Part shown: one piece after another, positions 22,621 through 32,816 of the stretch
Numbering within the stretch: the stretch's first letter is position 1
Layout of the letters: every line of letters starts with the position of its first letter
From: Eutypa lata
Taxonomy: Eukaryota > Ascomycota > Sordariomycetes > Xylariales > Diatrypaceae
Direction of reading: 5' to 3'
Assembly: GCA_022661535.1 (NCBI GenBank)
Contig: JAKULF010000004.1
Location: forward strand, 4,340,001 to 4,404,000
DNA: 64,000 bases
Made by a program: the position numbers and the translations under genes
The notes under the pieces: generated by a model
What the model was told of the DNA's origin: nothing
Databases searched by the model: none
What the model saw: the letters and a program-made list of their open reading frames with translations, nothing else

Positions 22621-22811
22621 TCGTTGTGTACACTCCATGTACCTAGTACGTACACTGGATTGTATTTTATTTTTACAATTCGTGCCTTCTGACACTCCAT
22701 TTACCTAGTACGTACACTGGATTGTATTTTATTTTTACAATTCGTGCCTTCTAACTCTTTGCACCCCTCACTTAATCTTTAATTTCCTTGTTTACAATTC
22801 GTGCCTTCTCA
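22621..22811. repeat. 62-bp tandem duplication plus partial third copy
   Basis: Two nearly identical 62-bp units end in TTTACAATTCGTGCCTTCT (around 22681 and 22743), each containing ACCTAGTACGTACACTGG. A shorter third piece with the same 19-base end follows at 22793-22809. The units differ at only one or two bases, so the duplication is young. Confidence 0.8.
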
Positions 22812-24012
22812 ACCTTCCTACCCATCTCTTCCTCTTTACATCTCTTCAACTTCATCCATCCATCCAACCCATTCTATTACCCATCTAATCCATTCTATTA
22901 TCCATCTTCATCGCCTTCTCGTCCTCTTCCTTTTCTTTTCGTCATCATCATTCTCGTCATAGTCTTCCATTTTTGATCTTCTCTTCATCCTCTATCAACC
23001 CTCTGACCGTTCTTTCCCTCAACTTCAGACATCCCAGTGGCAACACATCAACCTTCCATAGGGAAGTAACGATCACACCTCCATATTACATCCATATAAC
23101 ATCAACCTCTGAAGCTTGTATATACACATTGAGGTCTAAAAGGTAACACACAATTCCTGATCCTTGATAATTGCGCCATTGGCATTTCACCTGATCGTAC
23201 TTACCATCCATTTTCCAATACATTCAACAACAATAACCCTTCAACACATTACGCATCAACGATCCTGATCAGAACATCAGTGTTTTATTCTCTTACTAAC
23301 AACTCCATGATAGGAAACACATATTGGCACAGGCCAACCAGAACGTGAACTTCAGTCTACCATCAATGGCTTGGTATTATGGTGAGTGATGAAATCCTAA
23401 ATAGTAACAACGTGATGTCGGATACAAAACAACCCAAGCACACCACATTATCCTGATGGAAACCATGATTGAGGCCAAGGTTTCGCACAATTTTAATTAT
23501 TATTGCGTACATTTCCACATCATTCCCAGAACCTCTAATGATAAATTGTCAACATGACTTACTACCAACCTCATTTACTAACTACTACAGGAACGATCGA
23601 CGGATCAAGCAACTTCGCTTTTCTACTTCCATCCACCAAAAGCGTAAACATTCAAGGTATGTCTACTCTACACAGTCATTTCATCTGCTTTATTCATTGT
23701 AATAAACTAATACGCCACTTTTCTGGGATAATGCTGAATTGATACATTTGACAGTAATTTGCAGAACCCCCTTCTTCTGAACCACACTGCAGACAGGCGA
23801 GACAACATTTCTACCCATTATTGCCACCTCCATCATCCTAATGGTAAGTGCGACCGTCGTCATGTCAAGTGAACACCAGTGCGCTACCATCACCAATTGT
23901 CAAGTGATTAAAGATACATAGTACAATTCTCACAACTATCTAGGACATCATCCCCCCTCCCATACTTTTTACACCTCTAAGACAAACCCGACCCGAGTAT
24001 CGGGCATGCTTA
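22812..24012. other. pyrimidine-rich region with several splice-like signals
   Basis: Contains a 21-bp-type repeat (CCATTCTATTACCCATCTAA, two copies near 22868-22910), then AT-rich sequence with GGTGAGT, GGTATGT and GGTAAGT words. It could be a multi-intron noncoding or decayed transcript, but no frame carries a domain. Confidence 0.25.
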
Positions 24013-24378
24013 GTGCAATTGACTTGCAACCTATGCCATTCGGGACACTACTGGTGCATCTTCGAATGCAGATATTGCAAAATTCGTACATGCCAGGTTT
24101 GTGTGCGCACAACATCCAAAGAATTGTTTCACCTTCCATGCTTTCTACATTCCCCCATATTTGCATATCCTCTCAAGCCTTCCAGCATATCAGCCTACTA
24201 CCATCGGCCAACACCTTTTGCGAATATAATCAGCATGGACTTTTCAATGCAGTGCATGGATTCAATGGTAAAGTATATCATGTTTTGTTTGGTGTTCAAA
24301 ATATATAGTATAACTAACTTATCTTATAGTCTAAGGACATCAGCAAGTGGAAATCTGAGAGCGATTCCACTCGTCTAA
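24013..24378 (+). pseudogene. cysteine-rich zinc-finger-like fragment
   Basis: Opens after a TTAG (possible splice acceptor) and encodes LTCNLCHSGHYWCIF, then CRYCKIRTCQVC. Four Cys-pair-like motifs in 30 residues suggest a metal-binding module. The rest of the frame is unremarkable. A single TTCCATGCTTT word lies inside at about 24133. Family not identified; no start codon, so a fragment. Confidence 0.3.
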
Positions 24379-24644
24379 TTGGCCCAAATCATTCAACATC
24401 TTCACATGTCTCACTTCGCACGGACACCGGTCAACGCCATGCACTTCCAGTCTACTCGATGCAGCCCACTGGCTCTTCTAACGAGCCTCTATGATGATAG
24501 TGTACATCTAGATCTGCAGACTAGACACGATTCAATCTTGACTTTCCGTATAGCTCACCCTTGCACCACAACTCACCTTCAGTCTACCACTATGGCCAAG
24601 CAGCCGGTGCAACCTTCTTGATGAACTCATCAAAAAGGGGAAGT

Positions 24645-24689
24645 ACGGCCATCTGCCAGATGCAAGGTTATCCAAGTTGGTCCTGGGGT
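24645..24689 (+). pseudogene. RRM3 C-terminal fragment (QMQGYP..SWG)
   Basis: Encodes TAICQMQGYPSWSWG. In the Nam8/Csx1-type third RRM the segment is AI-QMQGYP followed a few residues later by R-R-SWG, so this copy has lost four to six codons in between. It is the best preserved of the three QMQ shards. Upstream the frame LLDELIKKGKYGHLPDARL is open in another phase, with no recognised origin. Confidence 0.5.
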
Positions 24690-26345
24690 CACCCCCACAC
24701 CAACCTGCAACGGGAAATCTTGTACTGGGGGTGGCAAGGATCACAACGGTGAATCAGCCTTGGTCGTGGGGAATCAGTCATCCCATATTCTCCTATTCCA
24801 GTAACCCACTCCCGTTTAAGGGGTGGTGGCTCGCCGGGGCAAAGCGTGAAAGATTGGTGGACGGTCCCCAACGTGACGACCGCGTCCCTGGCGCACATGT
24901 CTCCGGACGTACGCATAAGAAATCCAACAAGCAGTAAGGTCCTCACAAATCACCTGCGATAGCATTTACCGTTGAGGAGATCCACTAGCATGGTGGCACT
25001 GAAACCTTGCTTGGTCTCGATGGTTAGATACGTCACAGACAAGACGCCGAGTACTTCCCCGGCATCTTTGAGATCCCCAATGGCAAGGTAGAGGACACGC
25101 ACCGGCGGTGTTCCAATCGAAAAACCTCAGCTCCGGAGCGCCATTGCCGCCGGGCAATCGGCTCATCCAATCGCCACAGGGCGACCATCTGACGAATTGC
25201 TCATCCCGATGCTCCAGCTTCAACATGGAGGAATTCACCAAGGAGTTCAAGGGTGCCGTGACCCGAGGTCACGGACTCGCAGTGTAACTTTCGGGGTAAT
25301 CTTCCCGGAGATTAGGTAGATTCTGGCGGTCATTGGACTCTCTACTCAGTAAACAATGCTATCATGATCATAGCAACAGAAGCTCCGGCTACCGTTGCCG
25401 CTCCGGCTCAGGAGGGGCTGCCTCGGCTCCTGCGCCGAGAGGGACTGCTCCGGAAGCCCTAGGGATGTCGTCAATCTCAGGTCTATAGTTGGGAATAGCA
25501 AATTTTGCGGTCGATTAGTTGGTGAATACCAACAAAGGAGAGAGACATGCGGTTAGAGGAGATCGTTAGAGTGGGGTACCTTGATGACACTGTAAAGTGT
25601 ATCTTGTTAATGCCATAGTGGGCGCCGATATATCCAATCGGACAGGAAGATGTTTTGGCTCCAGGCCATGCCCTGGAAGACTGGGAGCTCGTGTCTAGGA
25701 AGCTCCGGGGAGAATGTGAGATCTTCTATATGACCCTCAATTAAGTACTGGAGAGATACTAACCGGAATATAGATGGAACGAGCGTTGGATTTTCAAGTA
25801 GCTACCCACTGAACAACATACAACCTCGGGTTGTTCATCGCGAGCCAAAGGAAGAGCTGGCAGTTCTCTCCCGCTACTCGTGTTTCCGCAAACCATCTGC
25901 AACGGCAGCTTCCGCAGTGAGTCCTACGAACATGGATAACATCCTAGTGCGGTGCACACGAACTTCATGCTGACATCTCCTGAAGTGGAGCTTCTCACGG
26001 GTTTCAGACACCATTCCAGCCTTGATATCACCTTCCAAGCCAGATTGGACTGAAAACGCTGTTGGAGATCTACTGGACAGCGGTCCTTAGAACGCCACGT
26101 TCACCACATTGACGAGACATTCCCATCGAAGGGATCAAGGATGGCTGGAAGAAGGTCAAGGCCGGCATGCGGCTCCTAGCAGACGGTTCTCTCCCTCTTG
26201 GGCCTGCACGCAGCTCGTATGCGGCGGGCTCGCTGTCCATCGTAGCTGTCACGTCATGTATGGATAGATAAATGGAGGTGTACTGACTTCTTGTAATCAG
26301 CATGCAGCTGTTACGTGAGGGCATACGGCGAAAGAGCTATAAGCT
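24690..26345. other. mosaic without identified gene
   Basis: GC content is higher than in flanking spacers. Several frames are open (minus 25250-24966, minus 26324-26070) but none has a recognised domain. Words such as GGCTCCGGAG recur around 25130-25450. Probably more decayed coding fragments. Confidence 0.25.
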
Positions 26346-26349
26346 ATGG

Positions 26350-26512
26350 AAGGAAAAAGAAGAAAACCCCCCCCCAAAAAAAAGAAAAAGAAAAAAGAAT
26401 TTTTTAAAAAGAAAAAAGAAAAAGAGAACAAAAAAAAAAAAAAAAGAACGAAAAAGAAAATCCAGAAAAAAGAACAAAAAGATAAATAAAAATAAAAATA
26501 AAAATAAAAGTT
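26350..26512. repeat. A-rich tract, AAATAAAAAT tail
   Basis: About 160 bases of A with scattered G, C and T, including a C9 run, then A8-A16 runs and a closing (AAATA)n-like stretch. Purines dominate the plus strand. Similar to the tract at 38253-38410. It may be a retroposon-type 3' tail or simple expansion; no reverse transcriptase or other element body is visible beside it. Confidence 0.6.
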
Positions 26513-27201
26513 CCACTTCCGAATATCAATTCGAAGGGATACGGCGCAAAGGACGTCATGCAGTAAGTTGAAACGATCCCCTTATTGACTTCGTAGAACG
26601 GACTGTTAACAATTTCACTTCGGCAGGAATGGGGCCGTGTCGCCCGAGGCCAGTTGGCGGTCGCCAAGTCCAGAACTCCCGTCCCCAACAACACAAGCCG
26701 ACCTGACGTGGTCCGAACGCTCGCCCCTATCGCATTTCTTCTTGCAGCGACTGCTTCGGCTAGCCGTCTCGAAGAGAGATCGGCATCGGCACCGGCATCG
26801 ACACCAGCATCGAGAGCCACCGGGCTAGAGCCGTCGGGCTACGTCACGTCAGGGTCAACGGACTCGACCATACTGTGCTCATGCGCATCCATAGTGGACA
26901 GAGTCCGTCCGTCACTGGATCGTCACCGATCCCAACAATACGACCGTTTTCGTGGGCGGTCTTTCGGGCTATGTGACCGAAGACGAACTCCGATCCTTCT
27001 TCCAGGGATCGGGCTAGAGCCGTCAGGCTAAAGTCAAGGTCAACGACTTGACCAGACTATGCTCATGCGCATGCATGGTGGATAGAGTCCATCATTGGAT
27101 CGCCACCCACCGATCCAAACAACACGACTGTTTTAGTCGGCGGCCTTTCGGGCTACGTAACCGAAGACGAACTCCGATCCTTCTTCCAGGGATCTGGCGA
27201 G

Positions 27202-27322
27202 ATCACCTACGTCAGGATCACCTCTGTCAAGATTACTTATGTCCAGACTACTTATGTCAAGATTAGTTATGTTGAGACTATTTCTGTTGAGATTTACTTA
27301 TGTCGAGATTTCACCCTGCGAG
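27202..27322 (+). repeat. 15-bp tandem repeat encoding ITYVK
   Basis: Eight consecutive units, all 15 bp except one of 16. They read ITYVR, ITSVK, ITYVQ, TTYVK, ISYVE and TISVE; the 16-bp unit then shifts the frame, and ISPCE follows. Each corresponds to the beta-2 strand of the RRM copied just upstream. After the last unit the sequence resumes GCGFVV, close to the RNP1 motif. The repeat thus expands one short structural segment in place. Confidence 0.85.
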
Positions 27323-27357
27323 GGCTGCGGCTTTGTGGTCATGGAAAAGGTTGTGGC

Positions 27358-27500
27358 TTCGGGGTTTGGGGAGATAACCTACGTGAAGATTCCCCCGGGA
27401 AAGGGTTGCGGATTCGGGGTTTGGCGAGATAACCTACGTGAAGATTCCTCCCGGAGAGGGTTGCGGATCCCGGCGAGATCACCTACGTAAAGACCCCCCT
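27358..27500 (+). repeat. 55-bp tandem repeat encoding GEITYVKIPPGKGCG
   Basis: Units start near 27358, 27413 and 27468 (TTCGGGGTTTGG or its remnant), each with GAGATAACCTACGTGAAGAT-like sequence. Because 55 is not a multiple of three, each unit moves the RRM-derived peptide to another frame. The third unit is truncated and carries GATCACC instead of GATAACC. Confidence 0.75.
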
Positions 27501-27582
27501 TGGGTTGCGGTGTCGGGCCCCGACAAGGGTTGCGTTTCTGGAGTTCGGCGGAACCACCAACGTCTAGGTTCCATCTAGACAG

Positions 27583-27654
27583 GGTTGCGGATTCGTTCAG
27601 GGTTGCGGATTCGTTCAGGGTTGCGGATTCGTTCAGGGTTGCGGATTCGTTCAG
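27583..27654 (+). repeat. four perfect 18-bp units encoding GCGFVQ
   Basis: GGTTGCGGATTCGTTCAG is repeated four times without a mismatch and stays in frame as (GCGFVQ)4, followed by GGC TGA. GCGFVQ is the core of RNP1, the RNA-contacting motif of this RRM. Perfect identity means the expansion is recent or still homogenised. Confidence 0.92.
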
Positions 27655-27660
27655 GGCTGA

Positions 27661-29248
27661 GTCATCCATGTTGCTGGCATCCGAAGCCGAAGTTGACATA
27701 ATCCTCGTAGAAAGCCGAAGAAACTCACAGATCTCACTTCCAAAGCTCAGACTACCGTCCCACCCTTTCAACAAGCAAAGTTGAAAAGGCGCCTGCGAGG
27801 GCATGCCACAGCAGGAGTTCCACCCACTTCATTTGATGGCCTATCAACCTACCTCGCCAACAACTCCTAGTCTCCCCTACAAGCTCCATTGTCTATGTTC
27901 CCCGACCCTCAAGGCTCGCAACAACTCCGGGAAGGTTTTGTCATCCAGGGCCAGGTGGGGTCGTCGGACTCCTGGGTAGCGAAGTACCAGAAAGGAAGAA
28001 TTGCCTCTGGCACAGCACCGGGCAAATCACCAATAACCTACTCGCTTCTCATGAATAGACACTACTCGAGGAATACGAGAAGGCGCAATTGATCGCGAGT
28101 TCAAACCCTTAGATCAAGGTCCACGTTGGTGCTACCTAGAAGGTAAAGAGCTTCGATGCTCCATGGCAAACGTGCCACGCCACGGCTCCTTTGACGTATA
28201 AGGGAAACTGGACGTACGAATTGAGTTGAAGACCTCTGCCTCTTTTCCCTCCCATACTTTGTATGAATTTTCTTATGTTTTTTTTTTCATAAACCCCGTC
28301 TATTTCTTCGGAAATATTTAATAATAATAAAAACAAAACGAAAAAAAAAAAAGTTTGTTTTCATACTTTTCAAAGCCCTCGTCATTTGTCGATGACAAGG
28401 ACGGCCACAGCGGCCAGGATGCGGGCAACGAGGAGGACGAGGAGGACGAGGAGGCCGAGGACGAGGTATCTCGTCAACAGTCAAGGGACATTGATCATCT
28501 CCTGTTATAGTTCGTTCTATTGAACTCGAAATTCCGCCATATAAGCGCGGCTACTGTCTCCGTTTCTGCTGGGGCGGCCCGACTCGCTTCGTTCCTGCCA
28601 CGGGGCCCCGGGACTCAATCCGGTACACAAGTGCCAAACTTGTGGCTGCCACTACTAGTCTGCGGCTGCAGATACTACACAGCACAGAACAGTAGATTCT
28701 TCGGCATCGAATATATCGACCAATTCTACCGAGGCCAAAAAGGTACACCCAAGGGAGATTATGGAGGGAAGGCTCTTCAGGGGCTTGGAGGAGCCTCGCA
28801 AGGTGGAAGTTAACCTGGGGGTCGTCGGACCATGTGGTATAAACCAAAGGAAGAAAGGCACGATGAAACTCTATAGAGGCATCGTCATCGTCCGCCGGGA
28901 CCCGACCGCTCCGGCTCTCATCCCCATTCCACATTAGCCTTCGGCGTTCTAGACGACTCTCAAACCAGCGAGGCCTGAAGATCCGCTACTACCAGCGAAT
29001 GGCCGTGTACGACTGGCCACAGTCGTTAAACGTTGGCATATCTTCAAGTGGGGATAAAACCCTTGCCCATGACTGGGATGTTCTAGGAACATCACGATGT
29101 TACAGTAATGGTGTGAGAAAGGCGGGTCGCCGGACCCCAGTAGTGGCCAGGACAGAGCTAGAATCCCATACACGATTCCGAGCTCCTCTCAACCTTGGGA
29201 GGATGCAGCCAGACGCCACGGGGCGAGCTTTTCTCCCCCCACGCGAAG
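27661..29248. other. mosaic with A/T tract, no gene identified
   Basis: Includes a T10 run and A-rich stretch at 28262-28352, and a GAGGACGAG simple repeat at 28429-28464. Frames at 28520-28813 (plus) and 28934-28551 (minus) are open but show no family. Probably non-functional. Confidence 0.3.
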
Positions 29249-29524
29249 ATGTCGAGGGTTTCTCAAAACGATGAAGCTATCGCCCAACAGAACACTCTGG
29301 GAAATGCCAACCCTGATATCCAGAACGACGACATGGTAGATGAGGCACCGGCCTACGTCAAGAAAGAAGACAATGATGCTTTAGTTGACGAGGGCATGTC
29401 CCCTTTCCGGGACTATTCAGATGACGAAGACATCTCTCCCAGGGGCAATTCCATTGACGAGGGCCTATCCCCTTTCAGAAATGATTCAGTTGACGAGCGG
29501 AAAGCCAGTCCCTCAAGGGCCTAA
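29249..29524 (+). pseudogene. acidic fragment with SUMO-site-like motif and internal repeat
   Basis: The frame reads MSRVSQNDEAI.., then IQNDDMVDEAPAYVKKED, then DEGMSPFRDYSDDEDIS and, 69 bp further, DEGLSPFRNDSVDE. The 23-residue DEGxSPFR unit is thus present twice. VKKED fits the psi-K-x-E SUMO consensus. A related segment with the same order (IQNEDEVPVYIKRED) lies at 31560-31673, supporting a real protein ancestor. Family unknown; composition suggests a disordered nuclear protein tail. Confidence 0.35.
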
Positions 29525-29724
29525 CATTCTCTATCGACGAGAAGGTCAGTGTTGGCCTCGGCCTAAGGGGCATTGAGTACTCGAAGTCGATTACTCTCTC
29601 GTACAAGTGTGCAGCCATCACCGGTACAATCAAAGTTTGCCAACCGACATTTCGTGATATTCACCGTGATCATGTCGTCAAACGACAACAAGCGTCAAGA
29701 TGGCAGGCGAGGGCCAATTCAGAG

Positions 29725-30024
29725 TTGCCATGCTCTATTATGGTGTTTCCCCAAGTGTGGCTAAGAATCTTGTTCTCTGTTTTGTATTATCTCGACAGAA
29801 TGTTGTCAGATATTATTCACGGAGCAGGTTACCCAGCGCTTGTCAAGCGATACTCCTGGTCCAAGGAAGACCGAGTTGCGGATAAATGGGTGCGGGTAAC
29901 TCCCACAAGAAATTACCACATGAATTTCACCGGAAATATTTCAAAGGCTACAAGTCAAGGATTGCTGAAGGCGATCCAAATATGTAACTATAGCCACGCT
30001 TTCTCCTTGAAAATGGGTCCCTGA
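29725..30024 (+). pseudogene. unidentified open frame
   Basis: A 99-codon frame with protein-like composition, for example VLYYLDRMLSDIIHGAGYP, then VKRYSWSKEDRVADKWVR. I do not recognise it. It sits between the acidic fragment and the IHPRAKKF fragment, so all three may be pieces of one decayed locus. Confidence 0.2.
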
Positions 30025-30640
30025 AAGAAAGCAACGATCGTGTTCACGGTGTTACTGGGGGTCATGATTGCCCTGGTGACATACGAGTGCTCATTTGTGT
30101 ACTATATTCAGAAGTATACCACCCTTCCATATTCCACGGAAGAAACCTATCGGGTTATCAACTACATCCGACCAGGCAACAAGGACGAGGCCGTTGCGTC
30201 GGCTCAATACGGGTGGTCAGTTGGAACGAGCACTTGAGTTCAGCTACGTCGGTAAAAGACCACATTGATGCAGCAGCATTCTTGCAGGAATGCGTAGATC
30301 TTAAGGATCTCGCTTGTATCTTCAAGTTTGCAACCACAGACTCCAAGTGGTACTGTGATATGTCTCATTGACAATCACCAATATCAGAGCCGGTCTAGAT
30401 GATCACATTACCTGCGTCTTCCCCTCTGTCTACGACAAGATTGTCAATAGATATTGTTACTATTCGAAACCCTGAGGCAGTAACAGCTGCCCAGGGCGAT
30501 GTTAGATTACTGTATCACTATGGCACAGCCTTCTTCGCTAAGCAGGAGATCATATTTCCAATGACTCCTTGGACAAGTGTACAGCGACCACCGGGTCTAA
30601 TCACGACCTTCTGATATTGTCAGTGACATCATTCAGAAAT

Positions 30641-30739
30641 TTTGATGCCATCGCGATCCATCCCCGGGCGAAAAAGTTCCGGGAGGATATTGCTGAGCAT
30701 CATTCACAAAATGCTGCTCGTGTCCCTGATGACTCCTAA
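30641..30739 (+). pseudogene. IHPRAKKFRED fragment, copy 1
   Basis: Encodes FDAIAIHPRAKKFREDIAEHH, closed by a stop about 12 codons later. A diverged copy at 41883-42056 encodes LAIAIHPRAKKFREDMAEQH. The match at protein level with mostly synonymous DNA differences shows the segment evolved under coding constraint before being duplicated or broken. Family not recognised. Confidence 0.5.
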
Positions 30740-31559
30740 GCAGGAGGAGAGGCTTTTTCTCGTCATTGATACCGGCATTAGCTCAGAGTCAGAGGACGCC
30801 AATCCCGTGCAAGACGGTGGTCATATCGTCAGAGATACAGAGAGCACCTTGGGTGACTGATCAAGACGCCCCGATCTTCAATGAAGACAGTGACTAGACA
30901 TTAACAAGTCTGGCATGTGTGCAATTGCCGACGCTCTTCTCGCCCTATTAAACGGTACCTTGATATACCGCACCCGTCATTATCGGGTTTCGGCATCCAC
31001 CTAACAGTGCTACGAGTGACTTCAAGTCACCTCACTAGACGAGTGTGGGGAGCCCTATACGGCTGCGGGATAATCTCACTCCCGGACAGATGACCTGGTG
31101 CTGCCGACGGGCAGCTGCGAAGAAGAAAGGTGTCAGTTGAACATCTCATTATATTCAGCGAGATCCGAGATGATGCACGACAACTTTGTCGAGACTAGAT
31201 GTCATAGCTACAATCTCTGTAGGAGTATAAAGGTTACATAATAGGGGATGGCACATATGTGCCAACATTGGCCGACGGGCCAGGCCATCGTGGCGAGCCA
31301 ATCCATGGCGTCGCAATTCCCGCTTACTCTAGTCGCCTATGGGTCACTTCCAATGACACGACTATCATCCCTAGTCGGGCATGACAGCTCCTAGTGAGAG
31401 CACTACCATGTCGAGTCACTTAGGTGGTTTTAGCGAACACTGCTCTTCGCAACCCATCAGTCGGCTTAAGCCAGTCTACACAGCCATGGACGCGCGAAAG
31501 CGCCAGCGAGAGACCTCCTCTAACGGTGCCCCCACGCGGAGTTGGCGAAGGTTTCTTAG

Positions 31560-31673
31560 AACGACAACTCAACCATCCAGAATGAAGATGAGGTGCCTGT
31601 CTACATTAAGAGAGAAGATGAACATGAGTCAGTCGGTGAGGGGCCAGCTCTCTTTGGAAGCAATTCACCATAG
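31560..31673 (+). pseudogene. acidic fragment, second copy
   Basis: Frame NDNSTIQNEDEVPVYIKRED, then EHESVGEGPALFG, to a TAG at 31671. It aligns with 29290-29390 (QNDDMVDEAPAYVKKED..), including the SUMO-site-like psi-K-x-E. It lies 2.3 kb from the first copy in the same orientation. Confidence 0.35.
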
Positions 31674-32203
31674 CTCCATCAAGCGGCCACCATGGCGGTC
31701 AGCGTATGTGATGCTATAAGCAGCATATAGCATCCTCTAGGGTGACAAAGCGTTGAAGCTTTTCATCAAGAAGTGGGATGAATGGTTGGAAGCTCCTGGT
31801 ACAGGTGATTGGGGGTGTGGTAAACCCGTCACCTGTACATAACAGCGAGCTCAAGGTTGATGTCCCTCCAAACGTATTGGCTTTCATCCTACAGTCATCG
31901 GACTCCCCGTGCTTTTTACTCTCCCGTGTTCTTAACCCCTATAGAGGGATCCCTAAAGCCCTCAACCATTATCAACCTCCAGAGGCAATGGGGTACGGGA
32001 ACCCTCGAAGTCTGTACCCCCGTGCTTAAAGCCTAGAGGGATAAACTGGACAAGAGCATACACGGTAGGGGGCTAGGGGAGGGGAGGCTAGCCTAGTGGA
32101 GCTGCTACGTACCCTCCTGCGCCTGAGTCTAATCAAGACATGGGAGCAGCTATGGCTTGGCTCCTTCCCTGCTTTCCGAAATCATGGCAGCTAACCAACT
32201 GGC

Positions 32204-32392
32204 TTGCCTAGTCTGCAACATGACTTAAATACGCTTCCTAGTATTAATAAGTCATTTCGATTGTTTCACTTCCGGTACCTGTGGGACGTCCACGCCTATT
32301 CCCGGGACTCCTACCTCGAGTCCCTCCCTGTAGAAATGATTCATGACATCGTGAAACAGATGGGACTCTCAGCCCAAGCCACGTACTCCTAA
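32204..32392 (+). pseudogene. F-box-like N-terminal fragment
   Basis: A short frame ending in YLESLPVEMIHDIVKQMG then a stop at 32392. LPVEMIHDIV fits the first helix of an F-box, but nothing after it matches. It may be the start of a decayed F-box gene; a chance match cannot be excluded. Confidence 0.3.
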
Positions 32393-32816
32393 TCGGTTGA
32401 GGCCCGGCCTCCTACCCCCGACCAAGACGAACCCGAAAGAAGCACCCTATCATGGTCCCCAGTTTCCTGGGCGCCACGAGGAGAAATTCCGGGCTTCAGC
32501 GAAGATGAAGACGACCTTCCCTTGCTTCCCGACTTCATGGAGGGCAACGTTGAGCTGCAACCTCCGAGACTACCATCTCGAGAACTCTCTAAGTTCGTCT
32601 TGCTAGGCAAGACACTACTTACTGTCTTCAGGCTTCAAGAGTTTCACTACATTCAAACAGCTTCGTCGAACAGCAACCTCGCCGGAGGATATTGTTTTTA
32701 TTAGGTGTAAAATCGCACTGTCGATCACGAAAACTTTCTTTCCAAGTCGTTCATATGTTTGTTTCTCTTCACCCGATTTACTTGACCCACACCGCGCAAC
32801 TTTACGGTCACCCTTT

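Larger units (their letters stand above)
26824..27660 (+). pseudogene. reiterated RRM3 array from a Nam8/Csx1-like protein
   Basis: A 189-bp unit starting GCTAGAGCCGTC is tandemly duplicated (26824 and 27013). Each unit ends in an RRM start. Copy 1 (26916-27014) reads WIVTDPNNTTVFVGGLSG, then YVTEDELRSFFQGSG. Copy 2 (27109-27201) reads TDPNNTTVLVGGLSG, then YVTEDELRSFFQGSGE. RNP2 is VFVGGL. After copy 2 the expected GEITYVK-IPPGKGCGFVQF is not present once. Its pieces are repeated instead: eight 15-bp ITYVK-like units, three 55-bp units containing GFGEITYVKIPPGKGCG, and four identical 18-bp GCGFVQ units. The frame is broken several times, so the region cannot give a normal protein. The family assignment is strong; the reiteration is the unusual part. 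Confidence 0.8.

Noticed and set aside
26404..26820. 138-codon minus-strand frame ending in poly-Phe/Ser
   Set aside because: Half of it is translation of the A-rich tract on the opposite strand.
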